Shown here: in pieces, positions 46,466-55,611 of the stretch | Numbering within the stretch: position 1 is the first letter of the stretch | Layout of the letters: the number at the start of each line of letters is the position of its first letter | DNA from: Sporosarcina sp. PTS2304 | GTDB lineage: Bacteria; Bacillota; Bacilli; Bacillales_A; Planococcaceae | DNA length: 64,000 bases | Assembly: GCF_003351785.1 (NCBI RefSeq) | Contig: NZ_CP031230.1 | Location: 744,001-808,000, forward strand | Direction of reading: 5' to 3' | Program-made: the position numbers and the translations under genes | Notes under the pieces: generated by a model | Databases searched by the model: none | What the model was told of the DNA's origin: nothing | Seen by the model: the letters and a program-made list of their open reading frames with translations, nothing else

Positions 46466-47113
46466 ATGTTAACAAAAACGCAATGGCAATTTTGTCTGCA
46501 AACGTTTGACGAAATGTTTCCCGATGCCCACTGTGAACTCGTGCATAAAAATCCTTTTGAATTACTCATTGCTACACTTTTATCCGCTCAATGTACCGAC
46601 GTTTTAGTGAATCGTGTTACTGCTGATTTATTCCAAAAATATACGACACCGGAAGATTATGTAGGTGTGCCGAATGAAGAACTACAACAGGATATTCGTT
46701 CGATCGGACTGTACCGCAATAAATCAAAAAATATTCAAGCATTGAGTGAGCAATTAATTGAAGATCATGGAGGGGAAGTTCCTGCAAGCCGTGATACGAT
46801 GATGACGTTGCCTGGAGTCGGAAGAAAAACGGCAAATGTTGTCGTCTCTAACGCATTCGGTGTACCTGCCTTAGCTGTAGATACGCATGTAGAGCGTGTC
46901 GCAAAGCGTTTAGGCATGAATCGCTGGAAAGATCGACCGATTGACGTAGAAGAAAAAATTATGCGTTGGACGCCAATGGAGAAATGGACGCAAACTCATC
47001 ATCAAGTCATTTTCTTTGGTCGCTATCACTGCAAAGCTCAAAATCCAAATTGTCCTGAATGTCCACTCTTGCATTTGTGTCGAGAAGGTAAGAAAAGGAT
47101 GAAAGCAAAATGA
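46466..47113 (+). CDS. nth: Endonuclease III
   Basis: A DNA glycosylase/AP lyase that removes oxidised pyrimidines. The 215-residue product has the helix-hairpin-helix LPGVGRKTANVV with the catalytic Lys (near 118-129), the catalytic Asp in VDTHVER (near 140), and a C-terminal 4Fe-4S cluster loop CKAQNPNCPECPLLHLC. Its ribosome site GGGAGTAGGAT lies just after the intron, so the intron must splice or be co-transcribed for dnaD-nth read-through. Confidence 0.96.
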   Translation: MLTKTQWQFCLQTFDEMFPDAHCELVHKNPFELLIATLLSAQCTDVLVNRVTADLFQKYTTPEDYVGVPNEELQQDIRSIGLYRNKSKNIQALSEQLIEDHGGEVPASRDTMMTLPGVGRKTANVVVSNAFGVPALAVDTHVERVAKRLGMNRWKDRPIDVEEKIMRWTPMEKWTQTHHQVIFFGRYHCKAQNPNCPECPLLHLCREGKKRMKAK

Positions 47114-47445
47114 AAGCTGATAAATTAAAGAATTGTGTACAGCATACTCTTATACAATGGGAACAGCAAAAGCCGGAGTTGGAAAGAGTATACAGAGAGC
47201 GTGAAGAAAAACGGATGGACTTATTACAGCCGGCGATCGATCAATTGAAATCGTTAATCGAAAGTAGCGGACTCGTAGAGAATTCCTATACAGGAAAGAA
47301 ACATTTCACGCTAGCTCCCAATAATTATGAGGAGCGTATCGAGTTCATTCAACAGCAACATACGAGCCATTATTCATTAATTCAATTAACGATGTTGTAT
47401 GACGAAGTGAAAAAGAAAGCTGCTCGTTTACGCGTGCAACAATGA
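47110..47445 (+). CDS. ypoC: YpoC-like protein
   Basis: A small soluble protein of 111 residues, strongly charged in its N-terminal half (EREEKRMDLLQPAIDQLKSL), with no catalytic motif that I recognise. It overlaps nth by ATGA, as ypoC does in B. subtilis. Function unknown. Confidence 0.75.
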   Translation: MKADKLKNCVQHTLIQWEQQKPELERVYREREEKRMDLLQPAIDQLKSLIESSGLVENSYTGKKHFTLAPNNYEERIEFIQQQHTSHYSLIQLTMLYDEVKKKAARLRVQQ

Positions 47446-47464
47446 GTAGTCTTCCATATGGAAC

Positions 47465-47515
47465 GGAGCTGTCTCGAAAGTTAGGAATGTCTGCTTTTTG
47501 TGATGGCTCTTTTCT
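47465..47515 (+). terminator. Degenerate hairpin after ypoC, short repeat family member
   Basis: GGAGCTGTC...GATGGCTC followed by TTTTC. It is closely similar to the element after panD (38312-38363). Confidence 0.5.
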
Positions 47516-47562
47516 TATGAAAACAAGTAGCTTCTTTGTTTGTTCATAGAGAGTGCATATTC

Positions 47563-47621
47563 AAAAAACAGGCTATCTCAGAAAATCAGTTGCCACTGAC
47601 TTTCTGGATAGCCTGTTTTTT
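47563..47621. terminator. Strong bidirectional terminator between ypoC and ponA
   Basis: AAAAAACAGGCTATC and GATAGCCTGTTTTTT frame an inner CAGAAA/TTTCTG and TCAGT/ACTGA pairing. On the reverse strand it serves ponA. It is the best-paired member of the GCTGTC/CAGAAAGTC hairpin family. Confidence 0.85.
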
Positions 47622-50301
47622 AATTGTTTTCTTCAGGTGGCGCATCGGAAGAAGGTGTGTTTTGGTTTTGTCCTTGGTTTCCTTGATTGCCTTGCCCTTG
47701 ATTGCCCTGATTGTTTGAATTCCCTGAATTCCCTTGATTATTTTGGTTTCCTTGATTGTCTTGGTTGTTTTGACCGTCCTGTCCTTGGTTAGTGGAAGGA
47801 TCTTGCCCATCATTATCTGAGTCGTTTTGTCCAGAATCATTCTCATCGTCAGTGTCATCCGGTTGGTCTGGTTGTTCTATCGGCTCTTCCGGATCGATGT
47901 CTGGTTCTTCTACAGATGGATCATCAATTTCGGGTGAACTAGATCCTGCCAACGATAAAGTCGCTGTCGCGGAGCCGCTTGTATACCCGCCCATCGTAGC
48001 AGTAACTGAGAATGTATACGTTTTGCCGTATTCAGTACCGGAGAAAACGGCTTGTTGATCATATGTGCTTGTAATGCTTTGATAAGCACCTCCGTCAATC
48101 GACACACTTACATTGAACGAAGGACTTCCTAAACTATTGTATTTTTTTGACGCTTTATAGTTCCAGTTTAATACTACTGAATTGGAGTTCGCATCGAATT
48201 GCGCTGATAACTTACTCGGACTAGGAATAGAGACTTTCTCTGGTATCGCTTGTTTTGCTGGTAGTGTACCTCTGACAAATAGCTCATTGCTGACGATACT
48301 GCTAGATGTAAATGAACTAGCCAAAACAATTGGATCACTACCTTTTACGATAGCCGCTTCCTCCACTGAATCCGGTTGGACGAATTCGCCTGGCTCACTC
48401 GCAATAGACGTCATCACTGCTTTAAATAAATTTTGCGGTACATGTCGTCCGTAATCGTATGTTGTAATAGGTGTCTTGTAATCAGCATATCCACCCCATG
48501 TAGAGATCGTATACTCTGTCGTATAGCCCGTGAACCACGTATCGGGTACATAGTGACTCTTCATATTTTTTTCACGCATCGTATCAGCAGAATAGTTCGT
48601 TGTACCAGTTTTGCCGGCAACATCCATACCACTAATCGCCGCTTTTTCCGCTGTACCGTAAGATGTCAATACTTCACGTAATACATCTGTAATCATGTAC
48701 GCTGTAGAGTCTTTCATCGCTGTGACAGGATCGGGACGCAGATTTTTCACTGTTTTTCCGTCGCGCAATGTGATTTTTGTCACAGCGTGCGGTTTCGTAT
48801 AAATTCCGCCATTACCAAATGCCGCATAAGCACCAGCCATTTCAACAGTAGAAAACTGGGCTTTTCCGCCACCTAACGCATTTCCAGCGCTAATTTCATC
48901 GTAAGATAATCCAAGTTTGGAAGCGAAAGCTTTTGCATCTTTGCCGCCTACTTTTTCAAACGTTTTGACTGCAGGAACGTTTCTGGAGTAATACAACGCT
49001 TGACGCATCGTTAACGTTCCTAGGAATCTGCCGTCTGCGTTATTGATTGACTTATCCATTCCTTTATATTTGTACGGTTCATCTACTACTTTTTGTCCTG
49101 TAGACCAGTCGAGGTATTCAATCGCCGGACCATAAGCGAGAATAGGCTTAATCACTGATCCTGGCTGTCGTTTTTGTTCTGCGAAGTTTAAGTTCCGTCC
49201 CGAATAGTTTCGACCTCCGCCAAGTGCGACAATTGTTCCTTTTTTCGTATCCAGCACTGTCATACCTGCCTGCATATCTTCTGATTCATAATAGCTCGGA
49301 TCATTAATCGCCTGTTCTACTGCTTCCTGTGCTTTTGGATCGAGTGCTGTTTGTACAGTGACTCCTTCCGCTAGCAGATCGGAATATCCTGCTTCTTCCA
49401 ATTCATCTAACACAGCATCCACATACGCGGGGTACTTACTGAATGTTTCTCGTTCATCTTCTGCCAATAAAGTGGAGGTAACAGGTACTTTTTTCGCTGC
49501 TTCCATCTCTTCAGTAGAAATTTTCCCATGACGATTCATTAAGGTTAAGACAATATTTCTGCGTTTTTCTGCGCGCTCCGGATATTTAAACGGATTGTAG
49601 CCATTCGGATATTGTGGCATACCTGCTAACATGGCCATCTCAGGAAGTTCCAGTTCATTGAGCTTTTTACCAAAGAAGTAACTTGCCCCTGTGCCGAAGC
49701 CGTATCGATTGCCCGACATTAGAACTTTATTGAAATACATTTCAAAAATTTCTTCTTTTGTATATTCTTTTTCGAGTTTATGGGCAAGCCACGCTTCTTG
49801 CGCTTTACGCTTCAACGTCTTTTCGTCTTTTAAGAACGAGTTTTTGATTACTTGCTGTGTCAGCGTCGAAGCTCCCTGAGAGCCGAATCCACTGCGGAAG
49901 TTAGCTAATACCGCGCCGCCCAGACGGTAGAAATCCACTCCGCCATGCTTAAAGAACCGAATGTCTTCTGTAGCTAAAATAGCATTCTTCATCTGTTCGG
50001 GTATTTCATCATAAGGAACAAACTCTCTTTTTTCTGTTCCGAACTTCAAAAACACCTCTCCATCTTTCGTTAAAAAGTTAGAAGTCAATGGATCTTTTAA
50101 CAATTCTTCATCTAAATCAGGCGCCGTACTCGCATAATACGCAAATAATGACGCACCGCCTATTAACACTGCCAAACCAAATAGTACAATAGCCATCAAG
50201 ATTTTCTTGAATAAACCTTGTGGCATTTTCCTATTAGGTTTTTTTTGTATTGTGCCTTTTTGTTGTCTTCTTGCGGTTCTTGAGTTTATATGATCACTCA
50301 T
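47620..50301 (-). CDS. ponA: Class A penicillin-binding protein 1 (PonA)
   Basis: A bifunctional peptidoglycan glycosyltransferase/transpeptidase of 893 residues. In order: a basic cytoplasmic tail, one membrane helix (about 30-50), the GT51 domain with the catalytic Glu in ATEDIRFFKHGG near residue 91, a transpeptidase domain with SVIKP (SxxK), SRN (SxN) and KTGTTN (KTG), a fibronectin type III-like domain (about 690-785), and a C-terminal tail. The tail of about 105 residues is first acidic (Glu/Asp/Pro) and then a Gln-Asn-Gly repeat (GNQGN type), an unusual low-complexity end. It overlaps recU by 4 bases, the conserved recU-ponA pair. Confidence 0.96.
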   Translation of the reverse strand: MSDHINSRTARRQQKGTIQKKPNRKMPQGLFKKILMAIVLFGLAVLIGGASLFAYYASTAPDLDEELLKDPLTSNFLTKDGEVFLKFGTEKREFVPYDEIPEQMKNAILATEDIRFFKHGGVDFYRLGGAVLANFRSGFGSQGASTLTQQVIKNSFLKDEKTLKRKAQEAWLAHKLEKEYTKEEIFEMYFNKVLMSGNRYGFGTGASYFFGKKLNELELPEMAMLAGMPQYPNGYNPFKYPERAEKRRNIVLTLMNRHGKISTEEMEAAKKVPVTSTLLAEDERETFSKYPAYVDAVLDELEEAGYSDLLAEGVTVQTALDPKAQEAVEQAINDPSYYESEDMQAGMTVLDTKKGTIVALGGGRNYSGRNLNFAEQKRQPGSVIKPILAYGPAIEYLDWSTGQKVVDEPYKYKGMDKSINNADGRFLGTLTMRQALYYSRNVPAVKTFEKVGGKDAKAFASKLGLSYDEISAGNALGGGKAQFSTVEMAGAYAAFGNGGIYTKPHAVTKITLRDGKTVKNLRPDPVTAMKDSTAYMITDVLREVLTSYGTAEKAAISGMDVAGKTGTTNYSADTMREKNMKSHYVPDTWFTGYTTEYTISTWGGYADYKTPITTYDYGRHVPQNLFKAVMTSIASEPGEFVQPDSVEEAAIVKGSDPIVLASSFTSSSIVSNELFVRGTLPAKQAIPEKVSIPSPSKLSAQFDANSNSVVLNWNYKASKKYNSLGSPSFNVSVSIDGGAYQSITSTYDQQAVFSGTEYGKTYTFSVTATMGGYTSGSATATLSLAGSSSPEIDDPSVEEPDIDPEEPIEQPDQPDDTDDENDSGQNDSDNDGQDPSTNQGQDGQNNQDNQGNQNNQGNSGNSNNQGNQGQGNQGNQGQNQNTPSSDAPPEENN

Positions 50302-50942
50302 TTACGTTCCTGCCTTTCACTGTTTGCATTATTCTGTTGAACCCATTGCTCGACTGCCTGTAAATAATCTAACCGCGGTTGAAACCCTGTCATAATCTCA
50401 ATGGATCGGTCTTCAATTTCAGCTAGTGTAATAGACTTTCTCCCTCCATCTTCCATACGTTTCCATAACGGAATAAATGCATCGAAAGGTAATAAAAAGT
50501 ACCGATCGAGTAAACTGAAATGGACGATAAAAAAAGCAAGTCCTGATTGGTCATGTACTTGCTTCATATGTTGCACTTGATGCAAATGAATATTTTGCAA
50601 TGGCAATGAAGTTTTGTTTTTCGTCTCTTTCGCTTCAAAGTCTACATAATACCCTTTCCAAACACCGTTATAGTCGGTAGTAGAAGGTGTTCGAAAGTAA
50701 GCTTCTGTAATAACTGCAGCACTTCTTGCCGGATACCGTACATTGACAATTTGAACGGGCACAGGCTTTTTATGGATGACAGCTAGCCCATGAGCTAAAT
50801 AGTATTCGTTTGTATCGTTAAGTTCGTCTTCCAAAGACTTCCCGCGGTTGCTGAATGAAAAATCATAGGACTTTTTCGTCGTGGCAGGTACGGAAGGATT
50901 GTATTTTTTGCCGTTAGGATAACGAATCGCCAATGTGACCAC
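50298..50942 (-). CDS. recU: Holliday junction resolvase RecU
   Basis: RecU cuts four-way junctions in recombination and chromosome segregation. The 214-residue product has the catalytic region TPSTTDYNGVWKGYYVDFEA with the metal-binding Asp/Glu and then KET. The N-terminal NRGKSLEDELN matches the family's stalk/anchor region. The start is ambiguous: the GTG used at 50942 may be replaced by a start further in. It is the first gene of recU-ponA. Confidence 0.94.
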   Translation of the reverse strand: MVTLAIRYPNGKKYNPSVPATTKKSYDFSFSNRGKSLEDELNDTNEYYLAHGLAVIHKKPVPVQIVNVRYPARSAAVITEAYFRTPSTTDYNGVWKGYYVDFEAKETKNKTSLPLQNIHLHQVQHMKQVHDQSGLAFFIVHFSLLDRYFLLPFDAFIPLWKRMEDGGRKSITLAEIEDRSIEIMTGFQPRLDYLQAVEQWVQQNNANSERQERK

Positions 50943-50999
50943 CTCGTACTCTACATCATACCATACCCACTACTAGACGAGTTACTGAAAAGAAAGTTT

Positions 51000-51696
51000 C
51001 ACTAGCAAGTCAGTTGGTGTTCGGCCAGAAGTTAGGGTGGCGGAAGTGACTTCTCCCGTGCGGTGAAGAAAAATAGTGTACGTGCTAGGATTCTCCCTAC
51101 AGAACCGGACGCTTTCCTGAGGGGACGCGGCGGACTCGCCAGAAGTGCGTTGGCGATTACGCCTGTCAAGTGCAAAGATGTGCTCCTTCTCGCTGCGCTT
51201 CACTCGCAAAAGCCGTCCTTCGCAACGGCTCTTCCTGATCCTCTAGGAGTCGCCGGTTCTTCCGGGAGAATCCTTGAGTTTTTGTTGGGAAGTCAGTTCG
51301 TGTTCGGACAAAAATTAAGTATGGTATGTTCCGCTTCCTGAAAAGTGTGGTTGAAGCTATGGATTGCCTGCGTGAATGCATATAGAGTCATTTCTATTTC
51401 TACTCAGTTCATCGAAACAGTCAAAGTGGCTAACAACACTTCACCGTTATCTAACTCCAAAAGCAATCAGATTGTATCAGACAATTCTACTTAGTTTTCA
51501 CCATTTACAAAGAGTAATCAAACTGTCTCACACACACTACATACGGCTTGCGCTGGAAGACGATCGACTCCGGGAGGATCAGGGCGACAGGTGTAACCCG
51601 CAGCGCACTTTTGCGGGGTCCACCGCGTCCCCTCCGGAAAGCGTATCGTCTGGAAGCGCAAGCCGCATGACATTCTAAGTCAGCTTCACTCCATCC
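51000..51696. repeat. Composite dispersed repeat, copy B
   Basis: A non-coding block of about 700 bp between recU and yppE. It holds one left module (about 51085-51285) with GGACGCTTTCCTGAGG, GGCGATTACGCCTGTC and GGAGTCGCCGGTTCTT, here with an inserted segment CAAAGATGTGCTCCTTCTCG. A unique middle follows (about 51310-51560). The inverted right arm (about 51565-51660) reads GACTCCGGGAGGATCAGG and CGCGTCCCCTCCGGAAAGCG. It ends with CACTCCATCC, as in copies A and C. No coding potential is supported. Confidence 0.85.
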
Positions 51697-51881
51697 AACC
51701 ACCATCGTCACTATATTTCGCTACTGAGGAATGTAGATAAATTATGGCAACTTGGAATGTTTGTTCGTAATTAGTGGAGCAGGTCGTGTATTTCTGATAA
51801 ACTTCATATAAGTGAAAAATTCTATAGATAGTAAATGACGAGGATCAACATATAAAGTGACAGAATGAAGGAGTTTTATAG
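51697..51881 (+). other. Gap between repeat B and yppE
   Basis: About 185 bp with no gene. It should hold the yppE promoter, but no clear -35/-10 pair stands out. Confidence 0.3.
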
Positions 51882-52256
51882 ATGAGCCGGATAGAAGATA
51901 CGAAAACGTTGCTAGCGATTTGTGATGAGTGTGAAGAACGTTTTTACACGATGCGTGAGACTGATCATGTACCAGACTTTTTTAGTGAAGTGAAACCATA
52001 TGCAGATAGAAGCCATCAAGCGATTGCCAAATGGGCGGATGAGATGAAACAGTGGATTACGAAATGTAAACCGCGTTATGTTCATGCTGTGCAAGTGGAT
52101 TCATTGAAAGATTCCATGACGCAGTTTGTCGTGCAATCGTTTTATAAAGAGACCGGAAAAAAACGGTATATTTTATCGATTAATGCGGCGCGTTATACAT
52201 TAAAAACAGTGCTAGATGCGATGGCAGATGAAGAAAGGGAAGGTGCGAATGAATAA
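51882..52256 (+). CDS. yppE: DUF1798 family protein (YppE-like)
   Basis: An all-helical soluble protein of 124 residues with FFSEVKPYADRSHQAIAKWA, typical of YppE. B. subtilis yppE lies downstream of recU in the same region. Function unknown. The ribosome site is AAGGAG. mrfA begins inside its last codons. Confidence 0.82.
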   Translation: MSRIEDTKTLLAICDECEERFYTMRETDHVPDFFSEVKPYADRSHQAIAKWADEMKQWITKCKPRYVHAVQVDSLKDSMTQFVVQSFYKETGKKRYILSINAARYTLKTVLDAMADEEREGANE

Positions 52257-54513
52257 GCCGAACATACCTGATATTATTCAACAACTATTTGCCGATCCTC
52301 GATTTGGTTCAAATATTGCATATATCGAGACGTTGAAAGAACAGCCGGCTGTCATTGCGGAGTTTCCTCCCAGTTTGCATCCGTCTATTAAAAAAGCACT
52401 AGCAACGAAAGGGATTACAGCGCTTTATAGTCACCAGCGAGAAGCGTTTGATACAGTGAGTGAAGGACATTCAATTACAGCTATTACACCGACTGCATCG
52501 GGTAAATCTCTTTGCTATCACTTACCCGTATTGCAGTCTATTTTAGAAAATCCATCATCGCGTGCATTGTATTTATTTCCGACGAAAGCATTGGCACAAG
52601 ACCAATTATCGGACTTACATGAATTGATTGAAGCGAGTGGCGAGGCGATTTTAAGCCATACGTATGATGGGGATACCGCCCCTGGACTGCGGACAAAAGT
52701 GCGAAAGTCAGGACATATTATTTTAACGAATCCTGATATGTTGCACTCTGCTATTTTACCACACCATACGAAATGGATTTCATTGTTCGAGAATTTGAAG
52801 TACATCGTGGTAGACGAATTGCATACGTATAAAGGAGTGTTTGGTAGCCACGTGGCACATGTGTTACGCCGTCTACAGCGGATTTGTCGTTTTTACGGTA
52901 GTGATCCGATTTTCATTTGTACATCCGCTACCATTTCAAATGCTAAGGAACTAGCGGATAATTTAACGAATAAAAATATGGTACTCATTGATAAAAACGG
53001 AGCCCCACGAGGGAAGAAACATTTTGTTTTTTATAATCCACCTATTGTGCATGAAGTCTTCGGAATTCGTAGAAGTGCAGTGCTCGAAGTAAGGGACTTA
53101 GGCGCTTTCCTCTATCAACAACATATACAGACCATCATTTTTGCGCGCAGTCGGGTGCGGGTGGAAATGCTCGTGACGTATATGAAGGAATTGACGAAGA
53201 AAAAACTTTTCGATGAAACAGTAATGGGTTATCGCGGTGGCTACCTTCCGTCTGAACGAAGGAAGATCGAAAGTGGTTTAAAAAATGGAGACATCCGAAC
53301 AGTCGTCAGTACAAATGCGCTTGAACTCGGTATCGATATCGGTCAATTGCAAGCGTGCATTATGACAGGTTACCCGGGAAATATTGCAAGCGCGTTGCAA
53401 CAAGCTGGTCGTGCAGGGCGTAGGCAAGAAGATGCGTTAATAATTTACGTAGCACAATCGATGCCTCTCGACCAATACATTATTAAGCACCCGTCTTACT
53501 TGCTCGGTCAACAGCCGGAAGAAATTCACATTCATCCGGACAATATGTTGATTTTAATGGATCATTTAAAATGTGCATCCTTTGAATTACCGTTTAGTTC
53601 TACGGAAAACTATGGAGAATTTGAAGTGCAGGAATTGTTGGCATTTTTGCAGAGTGAAGGTGTGTTATTACAAACTTCTGATAAATGGCATTGGATGACC
53701 GACCGTTTTCCGGCAGGTGACATCAGTTTACGCTCTGCTTCACAAGAAAATGTCATTATCATCGATCAGACATTTCCAAAAGAAACGCGTGTCATTGGAG
53801 AAATGGATCGTTTTAGCGCAATGACGCTACTACATGAAGAGGCGATTTATTTACACCAAGGAATCCAATATCAAGTAGAGAAACTGGATTGGGAAGAGAA
53901 AAAAGCCTATGTCACGGTTGTCGACGTTGATTATTTCACCGATGCTAATTTGGCGGTTGAATTAAAAGTGATTAGTGAAGATAAAAGAATTGATGAAGAT
54001 GAACGAATTCTCGCTTATGGAGATTTAGCTGTACTTGCGATTCCAACTATTTTTAAGAAGATTAAGTTCGACACGCATGACAATATCGGCTCAGGACCGA
54101 TTTCATTGCCTGCGGAGGAAATGCATACATCCGGCACGTGGTTGACTTTCGATGTCCCGGAAGGCTGGGAAAAGTCGGAATTAACGGACGCGATGACAGC
54201 TGCGGCTTACGCGATACAATCGCTGATCCCATTGTTCATCAAATGTGATCGGGGAGATATACACGTCGTTCCTCAAGTGAAGGCGATTCACACAGGCATG
54301 CCGACATTTTACGTGTACGATAGCTATCCAGGCGGTATTGGGCTGAGCGAAAAAATTTATGGACGCTGGGATGAAGTTTTAAAGCTTGCTACAGAACATA
54401 TAGCAGAATGTCATTGTGAGTCAGGTTGTCCAATTTGCATCGGTGCTCAGGAAACAGGACAAACACAAAATAAAGCAAATGCCAGAGATTTGTTGAGTGA
54501 TTTAGCTAGATGA
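52249..54513 (+). CDS. mrfA: DNA repair helicase MrfA (YprA)
   Basis: An ATP-dependent helicase of 754 residues. It has Walker A TPTASGKSLCY near 75, the DExH box DELH in VVDELHTYKG, motif VI in QQAGRAGRR, and a C-terminal DUF1998 (MZB) domain with a four-Cys metal site CHCESGCPIC. In B. subtilis MrfA and MrfB (YprA, YprB) form a nucleotide-excision pathway for mitomycin C damage. I use the ATG at 52249 after GGGAAGGTG. Here mrfB is about 6 kb away. Confidence 0.94.
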   Translation: MNKPNIPDIIQQLFADPRFGSNIAYIETLKEQPAVIAEFPPSLHPSIKKALATKGITALYSHQREAFDTVSEGHSITAITPTASGKSLCYHLPVLQSILENPSSRALYLFPTKALAQDQLSDLHELIEASGEAILSHTYDGDTAPGLRTKVRKSGHIILTNPDMLHSAILPHHTKWISLFENLKYIVVDELHTYKGVFGSHVAHVLRRLQRICRFYGSDPIFICTSATISNAKELADNLTNKNMVLIDKNGAPRGKKHFVFYNPPIVHEVFGIRRSAVLEVRDLGAFLYQQHIQTIIFARSRVRVEMLVTYMKELTKKKLFDETVMGYRGGYLPSERRKIESGLKNGDIRTVVSTNALELGIDIGQLQACIMTGYPGNIASALQQAGRAGRRQEDALIIYVAQSMPLDQYIIKHPSYLLGQQPEEIHIHPDNMLILMDHLKCASFELPFSSTENYGEFEVQELLAFLQSEGVLLQTSDKWHWMTDRFPAGDISLRSASQENVIIIDQTFPKETRVIGEMDRFSAMTLLHEEAIYLHQGIQYQVEKLDWEEKKAYVTVVDVDYFTDANLAVELKVISEDKRIDEDERILAYGDLAVLAIPTIFKKIKFDTHDNIGSGPISLPAEEMHTSGTWLTFDVPEGWEKSELTDAMTAAAYAIQSLIPLFIKCDRGDIHVVPQVKAIHTGMPTFYVYDSYPGGIGLSEKIYGRWDEVLKLATEHIAECHCESGCPICIGAQETGQTQNKANARDLLSDLAR

Positions 54514-54516
54514 AAA

Positions 54517-54555
54517 AGAGGAGCTGAAGTTGTGTTTGACTTCAGCTCCTCTGAT
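54517..54555 (+). terminator. Strong terminator after mrfA
   Basis: AGAGGAGCTGAAGT (54517-54530) pairs perfectly with ACTTCAGCTCCTCT (54539-54552). It cuts mrfA off from the genes that follow. Confidence 0.75.
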
Positions 54556-54678
54556 TCGTTTCTAGTATATAATAAAAATTGATTGAACTTTCAAGACATG
54601 TATTGCTATTATTAAAAACTATCTATCTGATATCATATACGCATATCTAGTAACTAGAGAAAGGATAGTGAGTAAACG

Positions 54679-55470
54679 TTGGAGATTGGAAAGAAAGAAG
54701 GCGTATGGGTACGAAATATCATCGCTGCTGTATTGGCTATAATCTTTCTCATTCTATTATCATATTTGCTAATTTATCAAATATCATGGCAAGGTTATTT
54801 TAGTGCAGTGATGACTTGGATGCAAACATTCGTCGGTAGCACTTTCTATTCTATTATTATGTTTCATTTCATCATTATGTTAGCTGTGTTTATCTTGCCT
54901 GTAGTAGATTCCGTAGCTCCTTCCACTAATATATTTCTTTGGTTTCGTCTACTTGTCTATCTGCTGAAGGAGTTTTTACTTATTTTCTTTTTATCTTTAG
55001 CAGCTTTTTTCGATTCCATTGCGATTTTCGGAGAGGGAATGATTAAAGAACACACATTATTTTATATTTCAATTCTAACATTTGTTTTGACAGGAGTATT
55101 TTATTATAGTGTGAAATACATCTATCGGAAACAAGCGCAACGGTTTTCAAGAAATCCTAAACGCTATAAAGAAAGTAGTATGAAAAAAATCTATAACGAC
55201 GCCAGAAATATGGAAAAGCAACTATTTGCGACTTTCGATATAAATGCGTTGTTATATGTATTTGTCACTTTTACAACGGTCGTTATTTTGGCAGATGCGT
55301 ATGCTACTAGTGCTTGGGGGATGATACGTGAAGAGTTACATATTCAAGCGCCTTCGACAATAGATGATTTCATAAACAGTCGAATATTTTTATTGCTCAT
55401 CCCAGCATTCTCTATATATGTACTTTCGATTTATGCAGTATTACGCAACGGGCTAAAATTAAGAAATTAG
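54679..55470 (+). CDS. Unknown integral membrane protein
   Basis: I do not recognise this protein of 263 residues. It has about six hydrophobic helices: roughly 14-33, 52-75, 87-112, 125-145, 192-212 and 235-256. A basic, cytoplasmic-looking loop (about 148-185, YRKQAQRFSRNPKRYKES) lies between helices 4 and 5. No catalytic motif, signal cleavage site or known domain pattern is visible. It starts with TTG about 10 bases after AAAGGATAG. It is AT-rich compared with the neighbouring core genes and lies at the left side of the accessory block. Confidence 0.7.
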   Translation: MEIGKKEGVWVRNIIAAVLAIIFLILLSYLLIYQISWQGYFSAVMTWMQTFVGSTFYSIIMFHFIIMLAVFILPVVDSVAPSTNIFLWFRLLVYLLKEFLLIFFLSLAAFFDSIAIFGEGMIKEHTLFYISILTFVLTGVFYYSVKYIYRKQAQRFSRNPKRYKESSMKKIYNDARNMEKQLFATFDINALLYVFVTFTTVVILADAYATSAWGMIREELHIQAPSTIDDFINSRIFLLLIPAFSIYVLSIYAVLRNGLKLRN

Positions 55471-55482
55471 ATAGGAAGAGTG

Positions 55483-55512
55483 TAAAGTATATAGCTTTAT
55501 GCTTTTTTTTTA
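55483..55512 (+). terminator. Weak hairpin with long T run after the membrane protein gene
   Basis: GTGTAAAG can pair with CTTTATGC (with a wobble and mismatch), then TTTTTTTT. The long T run is the main evidence. Confidence 0.45.
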
Positions 55513-55550
55513 TAAAAAAGTACGTATATTGTATCCTTTAGCAAGAAGCA

Positions 55551-55600
55551 TTCTATATAGAAAATGAAGAGTACATGTCTCATAAATAATTCTATATAGG
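55551..55600 (+). promoter_or_regulatory. Two ATTCTATATAG repeats ahead of the replication-type gene
   Basis: TTCTATATAGAA (55551-55562) is a perfect 12-base palindrome, and TTCTATATAGG recurs at 55590-55600, the second overlapping the ribosome site. They could be an operator pair. No factor can be named. Confidence 0.4.
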
Positions 55601-55611
55601 AGGAATTTACG

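Noticed and set aside
47553..48058. Forward-strand ORFs opposite the 3' end of ponA
   Set aside because: They mirror the low-complexity Gln-Asn-Gly coding region and have no ribosome site or homologue.
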